From Pontederia crassipes (lineage: Eukaryota; Streptophyta; Magnoliopsida; Commelinales; Pontederiaceae), in the NCBI GenBank assembly GCA_030549335.1, contig CM060196.1, positions 15,593,501 through 15,657,500 on the forward strand: 64,000 bases of DNA, written 5' to 3'. A program made the translations under genes and the position numbers. Positions 12,233 to 23,173 of this stretch are shown here, piece after piece. The notes beneath the pieces were generated by a model that searched no databases, was not told where the DNA came from, and was given only the letters and a program-made list of their open reading frames with translations. Every line of letters begins with the position of its first letter. Within the stretch, counting starts at the first letter, position 1.

Positions 12233-12796
12233 TATATACACATATATATGAAAATATTTTATCCCACAATCATAGCTTAATCTAATCCATTTATTAAAAA
12301 AATGATGACCCGAATTAGTTAACAACATTAATTTCGTGCTAATACCACACCTTCAATTTTCTATATTACATATAAATATATGCAATGACCTTACTTTATT
12401 TTAAAAAGAAAAAAACATATTAGATTTGTAACATTATTGAGCAAATAGGCAAAGGAAAAATATGATGGCGTTAGTTTTTTTAAGTAAATTGATAAAACAT
12501 GATATGTGAAGACTAAATGACCAAATTTAATAGTACAAAAGGAACGAAACGAAATAAAATCACAGTTCAAAAGGTACAATGTAATAACCAAAATGTCAAT
12601 GTTGTCCTTATGTAGTATTTATTTTAACATTCATCCCATTTATGACATTAAATTTCAAGAAAATACAAATTGATAAAAGAAAATAGCATTCAAAGTTAAG
12701 CAATGTTAGTCAAGCATTTTTTCCATTTTTATCAATGTAATGAAATGAAGAGAAATCGAATATATTTACATATTATCAATTATCATCATAACATTG
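12233..12796. other. AT-rich intergenic DNA
   Basis: No gene or defined repeat seen. The left edge is TATATACACATATATATG, the microsatellite flank of the TIR element. Confidence 0.5.
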
Positions 12797-14104
12797 CAAT
12801 ATTCCATTAAAATGAAACAAAAAATTATTTTCTTGTAAATAATTGTCATATATGTTCTATACTTTTGTAGCTTAGGGCATGCTTGATCGGTTAGGGGGAA
12901 GGGAAATTCATTTTACTTGTGTATGATTGAGTTTATATTGGAGAAAAACTGAAGGTAAGATTTTCTTCTTTTCTTTTTATTTCTCTTCAATATCAGTTTT
13001 TTAACGTCGAAAATAAGATAAAAAATAGAACAAATAATTAATGATTATATATATTAATATTTCCTCATGTATGGATGAGTTTAAATGGAAGAGAAATGAA
13101 ATGTAAAGTCTTCTTCTTTCTATTCAATTTCTTTAGAATATCTTATTGTTTTTTAACGTGATGAAAGGGGAGGAAAAGAATAAATGGCCATATATTTTCC
13201 ATTTTAAATATATAAATTTAAATATATTTATCATTTTTCTCTAACGCGATGAACATTGTTGTAAAACCCGATTCCAACCTATTGGTCGAATCGGTACTCT
13301 CAAAATAGCTTGTGGATCATATCGGATTTGTTTTTAAGATTGATTCGTTTTGACTCGATTAAAATTTTGATTCACCGACCTAATGAGTTTGAGTGATCCG
13401 GTGGAGTCAAGATTGAAAAAGAAATTATACACATTATTTGCTCACACATATATATACTTTATATTTATAATTATGAATTTTTTTATGTAATAACTATTTA
13501 ATTATACTTACTTTCTAATATTACTTGACTTTTAAACTATTTTGTTTAAATTTATTATATTATAATCTATTTGTTATACATTTTACAAGGCATGGAGAAT
13601 TTGAGAGAAATTTATGTAACATATTTTATTTTATTTTATGAACTTCTATTATTCAGTTCCACTCGATCCGATTGATTAAAGTGAGTCGGTCAGGTCGAGT
13701 TTTATAACATTGGTGATGAAAAGTAGGAAAAAAATAATGACTATATAGTTCTTATTTTAATTATATTTAATTAAAAAACACACATATATAAATGATATAA
13801 TTATCCATTAGTTGTTTTTTCATTCCTTCCTTTTAATTCCTTCGTTGAGATAACATACTCTTTATTTTTCTTCCACTATTTTTTTCCTGTTCTTCTTTTC
13901 CCCTTAATAAATTTGACCCAAGCATGTCTAAAGATTACTCTCATGACATCTATCTTACGTACAATAATTAAAATTATTTCTTCTATGTTTTTTTTTGGGT
14001 GTATTAGACATTGTAAATGGAGAAAGAATATCCTTGAGTTATAAGACAATATTAAAGAGATCAAATTTTGGAATATGACATCCACAAAAAATATAAATTA
14101 CGCC
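12797..14104. repeat. segmental duplication, copy A (interrupted)
   Basis: Collinear with 14105-14740. Shared landmarks in order: TTTCTTGTAAAT, TTGTCATATAT, TAGCTTAG, a GATTGAGTTTA motif, a TTTTTAACGT-like motif, TGACTATATA, ATTATATTTAATTAAAA, AATATCCTTGAGT and ATATCCACAAAA-like. Copy A carries the 459-bp hAT element at 13254-13712 that copy B lacks, so that insertion came after the duplication. Otherwise non-coding; the ORF at 13876-14085 has no recognisable domain. Confidence 0.65.
13254..13712. mobile_element. hAT-type non-autonomous element, family A
   Basis: Terminal inverted repeats CATTGTTGTAAAACCCGA (left) and the inverse of CAATGTTATAAAACTCGA (right) bound 459 bp. Flanking 8-bp sequences GCGATGAA (13246-13253) and GTGATGAA (13713-13720) match at 7 of 8 positions, the TSD length of hAT transposons. 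Subterminal regions carry CCGATT/GAGTCGG words. The core is AT-rich with no ORF. Termini match those of the element at 39827-40427. Confidence 0.85.
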
Positions 14105-14740
14105 AATATTGCAAGTTTTCATCGGAAATAGAAAGAAACAAAAATCATTTCTTGTAAATTAGTTGTCATATATACGTTTTCTACTTTTTTTAGCTTAGAA
14201 TGTATGTGGTTGTGAGGATGGAGGTGAGGCAATGATTGCGTTTAAATTAGAAAGTAGCGGAAGGTAAACTTAATGATTGAGTTTAAAGTTTTATTTTTAA
14301 ACGTAAAAAATAAGTTGGAAAGGAGAAAAAAGAATCAATGATTACATATTTCTTATTTTGATTAACATTTTTTCATGTACGATTGAGTTTAAATTGAAAA
14401 AAATAGAAGGTAAAATCTAATTCTTTAACTTCCATTTTAGGTCGATATCTCATTTTTCTGCGGCGTGATAAGAATGAGAGAAAAAATATTGACTATATAT
14501 TTTTGTATCTCAATTATATTTAATTAAAATATAAATTACATAATTATTCATATAAATGATTTTTAACACGTGTGTTACTGTTTACTACCAGAATTAAAAT
14601 TATATGCTTCTTTATTATTATTTTTTGTTTTTATTTTCCTGCGCGTTAGTCAATGCAGTTCGAAAAATAATATCCTTGAGTTGATAAAAGATAACATTAT
14701 ATCCACAAAACATATAATCACGTTATAATTTTTTTTAAAT
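14105..14740. repeat. segmental duplication, copy B
   Basis: Diverged second copy of 12797-14104 in the same orientation, without the hAT insertion. It ends only some tens of bases before the likely transcription start region of the HSL1-like gene, so part of that gene's proximal promoter is duplicated repeat DNA. Confidence 0.6.
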
Positions 14741-14907
14741 AAGGGATAATATGAATAATATATTGATTTAACAGCTATGACCCATGTTTATTGCCCCTCC
14801 TTCCCTTCACCCCTCATTCACACACACTCACAGCTCTGCACACACCGCCTCCCTCCCCCCTCTCTCTCTCCCCCCCTCCCTCCCTCCCTCACTCGAAGAT
14901 CCACTCG

Positions 14908-14937
14908 ATGATGAAGCTTTCCCGATCTACTCTCTGA
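14908..14937 (+). promoter_or_regulatory. upstream ORF 1 (9 codons)
   Basis: An ATGATG-initiated frame encoding MMKLSRSTL and closed by TGA, lying 150 bp before the main start codon. If it is in the mature leader it would be expected to lower translation of the receptor kinase. Confidence 0.4.
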
Positions 14938-14990
14938 TTCCAAAGAAAACAAGCACGGACACAAATTTTCACTTCGCATCCTGCACGGCA

Positions 14991-15020
14991 ATGGCGGTCA
15001 CCAACCTCATCTCAAGCTAA
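14991..15020 (+). promoter_or_regulatory. upstream ORF 2 (9 codons)
   Basis: GGCAATGGCG is a fairly good start context (G at +4, purine at -3). The frame encodes MAVTNLISS and ends in TAA 67 bp before the main ATG. A second leader ORF of the same size as the first suggests translational dampening, by inference. Confidence 0.42.
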
Positions 15021-15087
15021 TCCTGCAGGCCTATCCAGCAAAAGCGAAAGAAATAATACAGAGAAGCAGCAGAGGCATCTGTGCAGC

Positions 15088-18000
15088 ATGAAGCCGCTTT
15101 CAGCAACTTTCCTCGCCACCTTTCTCGTCGTCCTCCTGCACCTCCTCCGCCTTTCAGCATCTCTGAACCAGGAAGGCCTCTACCTCCTGCAGGCCAAGAA
15201 GGGACTCGACGACCCTTCCGGCGCACTCTCCAACTGGAACCTCCGCGACTCCACCCCCTGCAACTGGACCGGCGTCAGATGCAGTGCTGGCGGCGGCGGC
15301 AGCAGCAGCGAGCACAACGTGACCTTCATCGACTTATCCAACTTCGGACTCGCCGGTCCCTTCCCGTCCGTCCTCTGCCGCCTCCCCAGCCTGAGCTTCC
15401 TCTCCCTCTCCTGGAACTACATCAACTACACCCTCGACGATGACGCGGTCGCTGACTGCACCGCCCTGAAACACCTTGACCTCTCCATGAACCTCCTCGT
15501 CGGATCCTTGCCTGATGCCCTGGCCGCGCTGCCGGCACTCGAGTACCTCGATCTCCAAGGCAATTACTTTTCTGGCGCCATACCGCCGTCTTTTGGCCGG
15601 TTCCCCCGCATCCAGGTGCTGTCCCTCGTTAGCAACCTGCTCAACTCAACCGTCCCCGGGTTCCTCGGCAACCTGTCTACCCTCAAACAGCTCAACCTCA
15701 CGTATAACACTTTCGCCGCCGGGCCGATACCGGCAGAGCTGGGAAACCTGTCGTCGCTGCAGGTGCTCTGGCTCGCCAACTGCAACCTCACTGGGGAGAT
15801 CCCGGAGTCGCTCGGCAAGCTCTCCATGCTCACAGATCTCGACCTGTCACTGAACCGGCTCTCCGGTCCCATCCCGAAGGCCATCATCACCAACCTCACC
15901 AGGGCCGAGCAGATCGAGCTATACAACAACTCGCTCACCGGACGCCTCCCCGCCGGACTCGGAGGGCTACCGGCCCTACGGGGTTTCGACGCCTCCACGA
16001 ACCTCCTCGAGGGACCGCTCCCAGAAGACCTCTTCGACGCACCCAAGCTCGACAGTATCGTCCTGTACTCGAACCAGTTTACCGGCGGCATCCCTGCCGG
16101 TATATCCCGATCCATCACCCTGTCCGATGTTCGGCTCTTCAACAACCAGCTCGATGGCCAGCTGCCCGCCGACCTCGGGAAAAACTCGCCGCTGGTGCGA
16201 CTTGACCTAACGTCAAACAAACTGTCCGGCGAGATCCCTGCGAGAATCTGCGATCACGGCATGCTGCAGGAGCTGCTCTTACTCAATAACTTATTCTCGG
16301 GCAGCCTCCCGGACGGCCTCGGTCGATGTCGAACGCTCCTCCGTGTGCGGCTCAGTAACAACCGCCTCAGCGGCGAGATTCCAAGCGGCCTCTGGGGTCT
16401 GCCACACCTATATTTTCTGGAGCTGAAAGGTAATGAGCTATCCGGAGGGATCTCTCCGACCATCTCTGGCGCCGCCAATATGTCGAGTCTTCTCTTAGAT
16501 GACAACCAGTTCACCGGGAGCATTCCCTCTGAAGTCGGGTCAATGTCCAAGCTGCAAGTTTTCACCGCTGCCAACAACCGGCTGTCTGGGCCCTTGCCGG
16601 CGTCTCTAGGCAGCTTGACCGACCTCAACCGCCTTGTCCTCTGCAACAACTCCCTATCGGGGGAGTTGCTCCGGGGCATCAAGGCTTGGCAGAGGCTTAA
16701 CGAGCTGAACCTTGCTGATAATGACTTCACTGGTGGAATACCACCAGAGCTGGGCAGCCTTCCAGTCCTCAACTATCTTGATCTCTCTGGGAACATGCTC
16801 ACGGGAGAGATACCAACAGAACTGCAGGACTTGAAACTCACCGTATTCAATTTATCAAATAACAAGCTGTCAGGAAAGCTTCCGCCTTTCTTCGCAAGCG
16901 AGGCCTATCGCGACAGCTTCTTAGGCAATCCAGGCTTATGTGGGGACTTGCCAGGTCTGTGCCCTGTTTCACAAGGAGATAAGAAACACCATAGTTTCAT
17001 TTGGCTGCTCCTGTCGATCTTCCTATTCGCTGCACTCATCTTCGTTGTGGGTGTTGGGTGGTTCTGTTGGAGGTATCAGAAGTTCAATAAGGCCAAGGTG
17101 CCAAAAAATAAATTGAAATGGACATTGACATCATTCCACAAATTAGGATTCAGCGAGTATGAGATCATAGATTGCCTTGATGAGGAAAATGTTATTGGCA
17201 GTGGGGCTTCAGGTAAAGTATATAAGGCAGTTCTTAGCAACGGAGAAACAGTTGCGGTCAAGAAATTGTTGGGGACATCAAAGAAAGGTGGTGAAAATTT
17301 TGATCAGGCAGTAGAGGATGCATTCGAAGCAGAAGTTGAAACCTTGGGGAAGATTAGGCACAAGAATATAGTGAAGCTGTGGTGCTCCTGCACACACAAG
17401 GACTGTAAGCTTCTTGTGTATGAGTACATGCCTAATGGTAGTTTAGGGGATCTGTTGCATAGCAGTAAAGGAGGACTTCTGGATTGGCCAACAAGGTATA
17501 AGATTGTATTGGATGCAGCTGAGGGGCTTTCTTATCTCCACCATGATTGTGTGCCAGCAATTGTGCATAGAGATGTTAAATCCAACAACATCCTGCTGGA
17601 TGGAGAGTATGGAGCAAGGGTGGCAGACTTTGGAGTTGCAAAGGCAGTTGAAATGGTCGGGAAGGGGCCTAAATCCATGTCTGTCATTGCTGGTTCTTGT
17701 GGATATATTGCGCCAGGTTTGTCAACTCAATCCAACTTATTTGTCTTTACTTTTGCGTGGTACCCAACATTGGCATGCCATTTTCTGAAAATACATGTTC
17801 TGGTTATTGGTCTATATCCCGGTTTCAATCATCTATTATGCATGAATGCACATTTGAGAAGTCCACTAAAAAAAAATTGAGACCGATAGCCTCATCCCCA
17901 CATCTATCCGGTCCTTGCTTCATGGTGTGATTGTTTAGGAGCACCCACTCAGCTTCATGACTAATTTTCTATAATCTATCAGCATAGTTACAGGGCAGGT

Positions 18001-18777
18001 GTACCTTAAATTATATAATCTATCAGCATGGTTCTTGAATGATCTTATATTTGTTCTTAAATTGTTACAGGGCAGCAGTACGTTTGCATATTTAGTTTCT
18101 ATTTGTATGCTTCTTGGTTTGACCACTTTTCTTGGAAGTTCAATGGTTCTGTACTAAAAGTATAGTGGTCTTCGTGTGTAGCCCCATGAAAAGTGCACAT
18201 AAGGAAAGCACATTAACGATTCTTTTAATTTGCTGATCAATCTATAGCATAAAATTAGCTAAATGTAGTGAATAAATAAAACTGTGAACATGTGTCTTCT
18301 ATTCCAAGTATGCGTTCTTCATTTAACTCTGTTTCATACTAGCTGTGATTTTTAAATGAAGTTCTGTTTCATTCATTCACTTCTGTTTTCACAGAGTATG
18401 CATATACCCTTAGGGTGAATGAGAAGAGCGACATATACAGTTTCGGGGTGGTTATTCTTGAACTCGTCACCGGCAAACCTCCCATCGATGAGGATTATGG
18501 GGAGAAGGATTTAGTGAAGTGGGTATGCAGTGTAGTGGAGCAGAAGGGAACTGACCATGTAATTGATCCTAAACTTGACATCTGCTACAAGGAGGAAATA
18601 CATAAGGTCCTCAGCATAGGCCTTTTATGTACCAGCTCCCTCCCCATCAACCGGCCCTCGATGAGGAGGGTTGTAAAGATGTTGCAAGAAATTCGCAAGG
18701 AAGACAAGCAGCAAAAAGATGGAAAGCTCTCCCCTTACTACTATGAAGATGCTTCTGATCAAGGGAGCATAGTCTGA
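15088..18777 (+). CDS. HSL1: LRR receptor-like kinase, HAESA/HSL1 type
   Basis: Two exons (15088-17716, 18395-18777) join to 1003 codons plus stop. The protein has a signal peptide (residues 1 to about 25), an LRRNT segment with DSTPCNWTGVRC, about 20 tandem LxxLxLxxN-type leucine-rich repeats, a transmembrane helix at about 637-661 and a cytoplasmic Ser/Thr kinase. Kinase landmarks: GSGASG (704-709), catalytic Lys725, HRDVKSNN with Asp829, DFG at 847-849, GYIAPEYAYT across the splice junction. It is an RD kinase with all key residues. The C-terminus KLSPYYYEDASDQGSIV is typical of HSL1. Length and the single intron match the HAESA clade, plasma-membrane receptors of IDA/IDL and CLE-type peptides acting in abscission and epidermal development with SERK co-receptors. 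The ligand is not readable. GC content falls steeply along exon 1. The start is the first ATG giving a signal peptide. Confidence 0.97.
17717..18394 (+). other. intron of the HSL1-like gene
   Basis: Donor CCAG|GTTTGT and acceptor TTTTCACAG|AGTATG give a phase-1 intron of 678 bp splitting the Glu codon of the kinase APE motif, a position I recall as conserved in HAESA relatives. Retention would add 54 codons and stop at 17878-17880, truncating the kinase before its C-lobe. The intron contains an imperfect internal duplication (ATAATCTATCAGCAT at about 17971 and 18015; GTTACAGGGCAG twice). Confidence 0.93.
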
Positions 18778-20596
18778 GTACTCTACTAGAAAACTTTCAT
18801 CAAGCGCATTCAGTCAAATCTCTCAAGGCCAGACCTAGTAATGAGATGCTGTTGGGCAGTTGTTAATGAAGTGAGATGAGCTGAAGATGCAAACTTTGCA
18901 CCAAGAGTGCCTATTCAATTGTTTCGAGGTGCAGACCTAGTCATCAGACGACTGTGCAATTTCTAATGAGAAGTGTGAGACACTCTTCTTTTGAGCTGGG
19001 GAGTACTGAAAGAGGTGTAGTATGAAGTTTGATGGGCGCAGGGCAACTAGGTTACTTGGTGATGATATCTTCCTCTTGCCCTTGAACGGGTGCAACTTGG
19101 CTACTTGGTGGTAATTTTCAGATTTTGCTCTTGATGATATCATCATCTTCTGGAGATCTGATCAACTTGGTGATCAGATCGAGATGCTCCAGTCGCCATC
19201 TTCCCTTGATGCTCTTTCTCTTTTGATTTTTGGAGCTCGGGAATACTGGAATGATCGAAGCGTGAAGCTCTGATGCATGTCACTTGGCCACTTGACGATT
19301 TCAGATTTTGCTCTTGGTGATAAGTTTGGCGAGAAGATTTTGTATTGCGACATCTATAGACATAAATGCTATCGACTGCCCCTGCTTAATGCGCAACATC
19401 TATGGCCGTCACTTAACAATGTGGACTGCTGTACGATGGCTGCCTGTATGTAATTGATGCATGAAACTTCAATGTATCGTTCTTTTTTCTTTCCTTGGAT
19501 TTGTGCATGGCATTCAAATTTATTAGCATCTGGCTGGCAAATGAGGTATTTGGGTTTATAAGCATCTGACAAAAAGGAGGATTGATCAGGTTGTTAACCA
19601 TCCAGAAATTCATTAATGGATAAGAAATAAAACTCCGTCCCACCACCTCTCCAAACCATCGAGTGTACTACAGTCAGTGACCAATGTATCATCGACTCGT
19701 CGAGTGTGCTACAGTCGGTAATCAATCATCGAACATGTTTTTTTGTTGTATCCAGACTGCCCACGCAAAATAGATAATAATGTTAGCATCCAGCTCTGGC
19801 TTGCCCAATGGATTTTTGCAACACAAGTATAGTTTTCATTTGGTTCGAGGCATAAAAAACATAAAAAAAGTTGGGCTTGGTGCGCCGGTAGTTGAACAAT
19901 GCCAACTGGAAGGTGTTTCTGGACAGGCAATGCCAAAAGGTGGAAAAAGTCATGGAGATGATGTTGGATGGTAGTAGTTTTAAACTCTTTTTGTCTACAT
20001 GCTGCTCGGATGCCGTTGATGGTGTGGCCGCGGCATGGCTTAGATGGCCTCTTTCACCGTGGAGAATTGTTAATGAATTATGATCAATCATGGAGGGGAC
20101 GACTTTTGAATTGGGCACCCTAAATGAGTGCAGGCTACACATGATTTCAAATCATGGAATCTGTACGTTGAGTGAGAACTTTTGTGGTCTGCTTAGATTG
20201 TCCAGGGTATAATAATTGCTGCCTCAGCTGAAGCATGATCTTGATTAGACATTGCCCTAATGAACGAAACGAGAGAAAGAACATAATTGTGGAGTAAATT
20301 AGAACAAAATACACACTAGTCTAAACAAATAATTGAATCAAACACATATTCTAGCAATGATCATGAAGGACTATGCACTTTAGACAGCAGTAAATTTGGA
20401 CATAAAAGACGCTTCCAGGCTAGCTATACAAAACTCAGAGCCTGTACATTCAGGTAAATTCAGTTTAAAAACTATATTTAAAAGGAAAACCATCAACACA
20501 AATCATCAGTTACTTCCTGAGGACATGCTTCTTGTATAATTCAGGGACCACCTTTTCATTTTACGGAGATTTACAAAGATGAACTTCATACAGCCT
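18778..20596. other. convergent 3' region between HSL1-like and GBPL genes
   Basis: Holds the 3' UTRs of the two convergent genes and spacer. AATAAA lies at 19626-19631 (+). Imperfect repeats of ATTTTCAGATTTTGCTCTTG-like and GCAGACCTAGT words occur at 18830-19320, and a perfect 10-bp hairpin (arms GATCTGATCA) sits at 19155-19180. Short frames at 19369-20142 on either strand have no recognisable domain. No additional gene is supported. Confidence 0.5.
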
Positions 20597-21484
20597 TCAG
20601 ATTCCAGTCGTAGAGTTCCCTGATTTCGTGATGAATTTTCGCCATCTTTGTAAGACAGAACCGTCTTGTTTCTCAACACACTTTAAAGGACTATTAGGAC
20701 TGTTGGATCTCTTCCTACCTCTCACAGCACCTTCATCTGACGCCATGTCTTGAGCATCTACCCTTGGGCGTTTGCCATGAGAAATAGTTCTGAGTTTACT
20801 GTCTAGTGCAGTTTCATTTAGACGAGTTGACGTCAGTTCCTGTTGAAGCGCATCCAATTTGCGTTGAGTAGTTTGTAATTGCAAGGATATGGCCTCAGCT
20901 CTGCTGCTTGCCTCAGCTCTAGCAGCACGTTCAGTTGCCAAAAGGCTCTCGAGTACATGAACTGTGCTGGACCTTTGTTCATTGCTACGGCTCATAAGCT
21001 CCTCGATTTCTTCCTCCCTCTCATCAACATGCCTTTCCAGTGATGCAACTTTAGATAATGTATCAAAATGAGATTGACGTAACTTCCCCGCCTCAACAAT
21101 CAGCCTCTCTTTTTCTTGTTCCAGTTCATCTATTTGTTTCTCAAACTTTTCTATTACAGTTAATCTTTCTAAAGCTAACAGCTGCATTTTACTTCTTTCC
21201 TTCTGAATGCAAGCTACTTCGGCCAATGCAGCATCAGCCAACTCAAATGCCTTCTTTGAAGACATTTCAGCAACCTTAGATCTCTCCTTTGCGTCTTCAA
21301 ATTTCTTGCATACAGATAGGTACTTTTCTTGAATATGGTTGTTCTCTTGTTCTAATATCTTGCTTTCTTCTTCGTACGACTGTGTGATAGCTTTAACAGA
21401 ATCCAACTTTTGGATTAAATCCTTCATTTCATTTTTCAAAGCCAACGCCTCAAAATCATGGTTCAACACTAGTGACCCTGCAGC
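20597..21484 (-). CDS. GBPL exon 14 (C-terminus)
   Basis: 295 codons plus stop, AAGSLVLNHDFEALALKNEM through the basic C-terminus; acceptor ACACAG|. Mostly coiled coil, ending in the two basic clusters. The 3' UTR lies below 20597 and no further exon with family similarity was found there. Confidence 0.94.
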   Translation of the reverse strand, partial: AAGSLVLNHDFEALALKNEMKDLIQKLDSVKAITQSYEEESKILEQENNHIQEKYLSVCKKFEDAKERSKVAEMSSKKAFELADAALAEVACIQKERSKMQLLALERLTVIEKFEKQIDELEQEKERLIVEAGKLRQSHFDTLSKVASLERHVDEREEEIEELMSRSNEQRSSTVHVLESLLATERAARAEASSRAEAISLQLQTTQRKLDALQQELTSTRLNETALDSKLRTISHGKRPRVDAQDMASDEGAVRGRKRSNSPNSPLKCVEKQDGSVLQRWRKFITKSGNSTTGI

Positions 21485-23099
21485 CTGTGTTCATATCTTT
21501 GCATTAGTGTCAACATGTCTATTAAAGGACATTTGGTATCACCAAAAAACCGAATAATTGATAACAGTAACCTAAATTACCTCTAACTTTAATTCTAAAG
21601 CACCTGCTTGGTTATCGGTTTGCTCCAGCTTGGCACTCAAGTTCTTGATTTCCTCATCCTATCATTGGAAACAAAACTTAGTACTCTCGATTGATGTGCT
21701 TGAATGAATAGAGAAAGAAGAAATTATATTGGTGAACCTTTACTGCTAGTTGTGCAAGAAAGTTGACTCTTATGACATCTTCTCTTTCTTGCACTTTCTT
21801 CTTGGCTTGTTCCTCAATAAATTCTGCTCTTTCTAGAGCAATTTTTGCTTCTCCAGCAGAGTTTTCATATTTCCTTTTCCATTCAGACGCATCTTCTTGA
21901 GCTGACAGTGCCTGTCCAAAGGCAGCACCCAAGTTTGCTTCAGCGGAGATGAGCCTGGATTCGATGGCTCCCTTTTGAGATTTAAACATCACTTCTTTCA
22001 TATTGAACTCTGAACTAATAAGGTCATACTTAATTCGCCAACCAGAAGATTCATTCCTAACAAGATCAAGGTCTTTTGAGAGACCCATGTAATGCTCCTC
22101 CAACGTGCTGCATTTGCTCTGCAAGTTAACAACACGAGCACTTAGATCTCCTGAAACTTTTTGCTTATCACTTACAGCATCTTCATAATGCTTCAAATAT
22201 TCAGATCTGTGTTTCTCGTTAGATTCCAGTTGCTTCTTAAGCAGTTCTAATTTATCCTCATTAGAGCGGCATTTCAATGCTAGAGAACTCTTTTCTGAAT
22301 CAATTTGATTTAACTGCTTCTTGAGAAGATCAGTTACTGGCCCCTCCAAGCTGTAAAGAATGGAAAGACTGAATGAAATGCCATAGCAAACATTCAAAAT
22401 AATATAAAATGTAAACGAAAATATATAATTAAGAAAAAGGAAAGGCAAGCACCACCTGAAGATAACAAAGGTTATCTAAAGTAGGGCATGGTGCCCAGTG
22501 GCCAAAATGTTACCAATTGTTGAGGAAAAATAAAAAAAATGACCAAAATTTATGAAGACTTGTAATGTACAATAAAATGTGTATCACAGCATTTGAATTA
22601 TGGATTGAGATGCAGCCAGTCTGAAGGTGAACTATGAGTTCATCCATTAGATGCATAACCAATGGGTCCCACCAAGATGGAGTTATCCAGCAGAAGCCTA
22701 AATGGAACAGGTTCACTCTGAAGTACTAACATACAACACACAGATCTTAACCTGTCCTTCCATCAAGCATACACTCTCAGAAACAACAAACTTCTTGTTT
22801 TTATTTCTATTTCGAGAGAGGAACCTTGCAGTCATCCACTTTGTATACAAAGAAACCATGAAATTTACAAGCGTGCATAGAGGTAAAGAATACAAGAAAA
22901 AGACAAGTGCATGGGAATAACCCAAAAAGGCTCTATCACTCCCACACTCTCTACACAAAAGGAGGTGTTGTGTACAATATTATTTGTACAACACCTCCCT
23001 CTGCATTACTTTGCTATAGTCTCTTTCCCTTATTACCACTTCAACATGATGTTCATATGATTAACATATTTCTGTTTTAACTCACTGTCACTACCACCA

Positions 23100-23173
<74 letters not shown>

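Larger units (their letters stand above)
14741..15087 (+). promoter_or_regulatory. promoter edge and 5' leader of the HSL1-like gene
   Basis: AT-rich DNA to about 14785 changes abruptly to a C/T-rich leader with CTCTCTC and CCCTCCCTCCCTC runs (14845-14890), a pyrimidine patch common near plant transcription starts. The leader holds two short upstream ORFs before the main ATG. The exact start site cannot be read from sequence. Confidence 0.55.

Noticed and set aside
15564..16772. Long minus-strand frames (218 and 172 codons) opposite the HSL1-like gene
   Set aside because: Antisense shadows of GC-rich leucine-rich-repeat coding sequence; no homology of their own.
17717..17880. The uninterrupted 930-codon frame reading through the HSL1 donor site
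   Set aside because: The last 54 codons are intron; splicing restores the conserved GYIAPEYAYT and the rest of the kinase.
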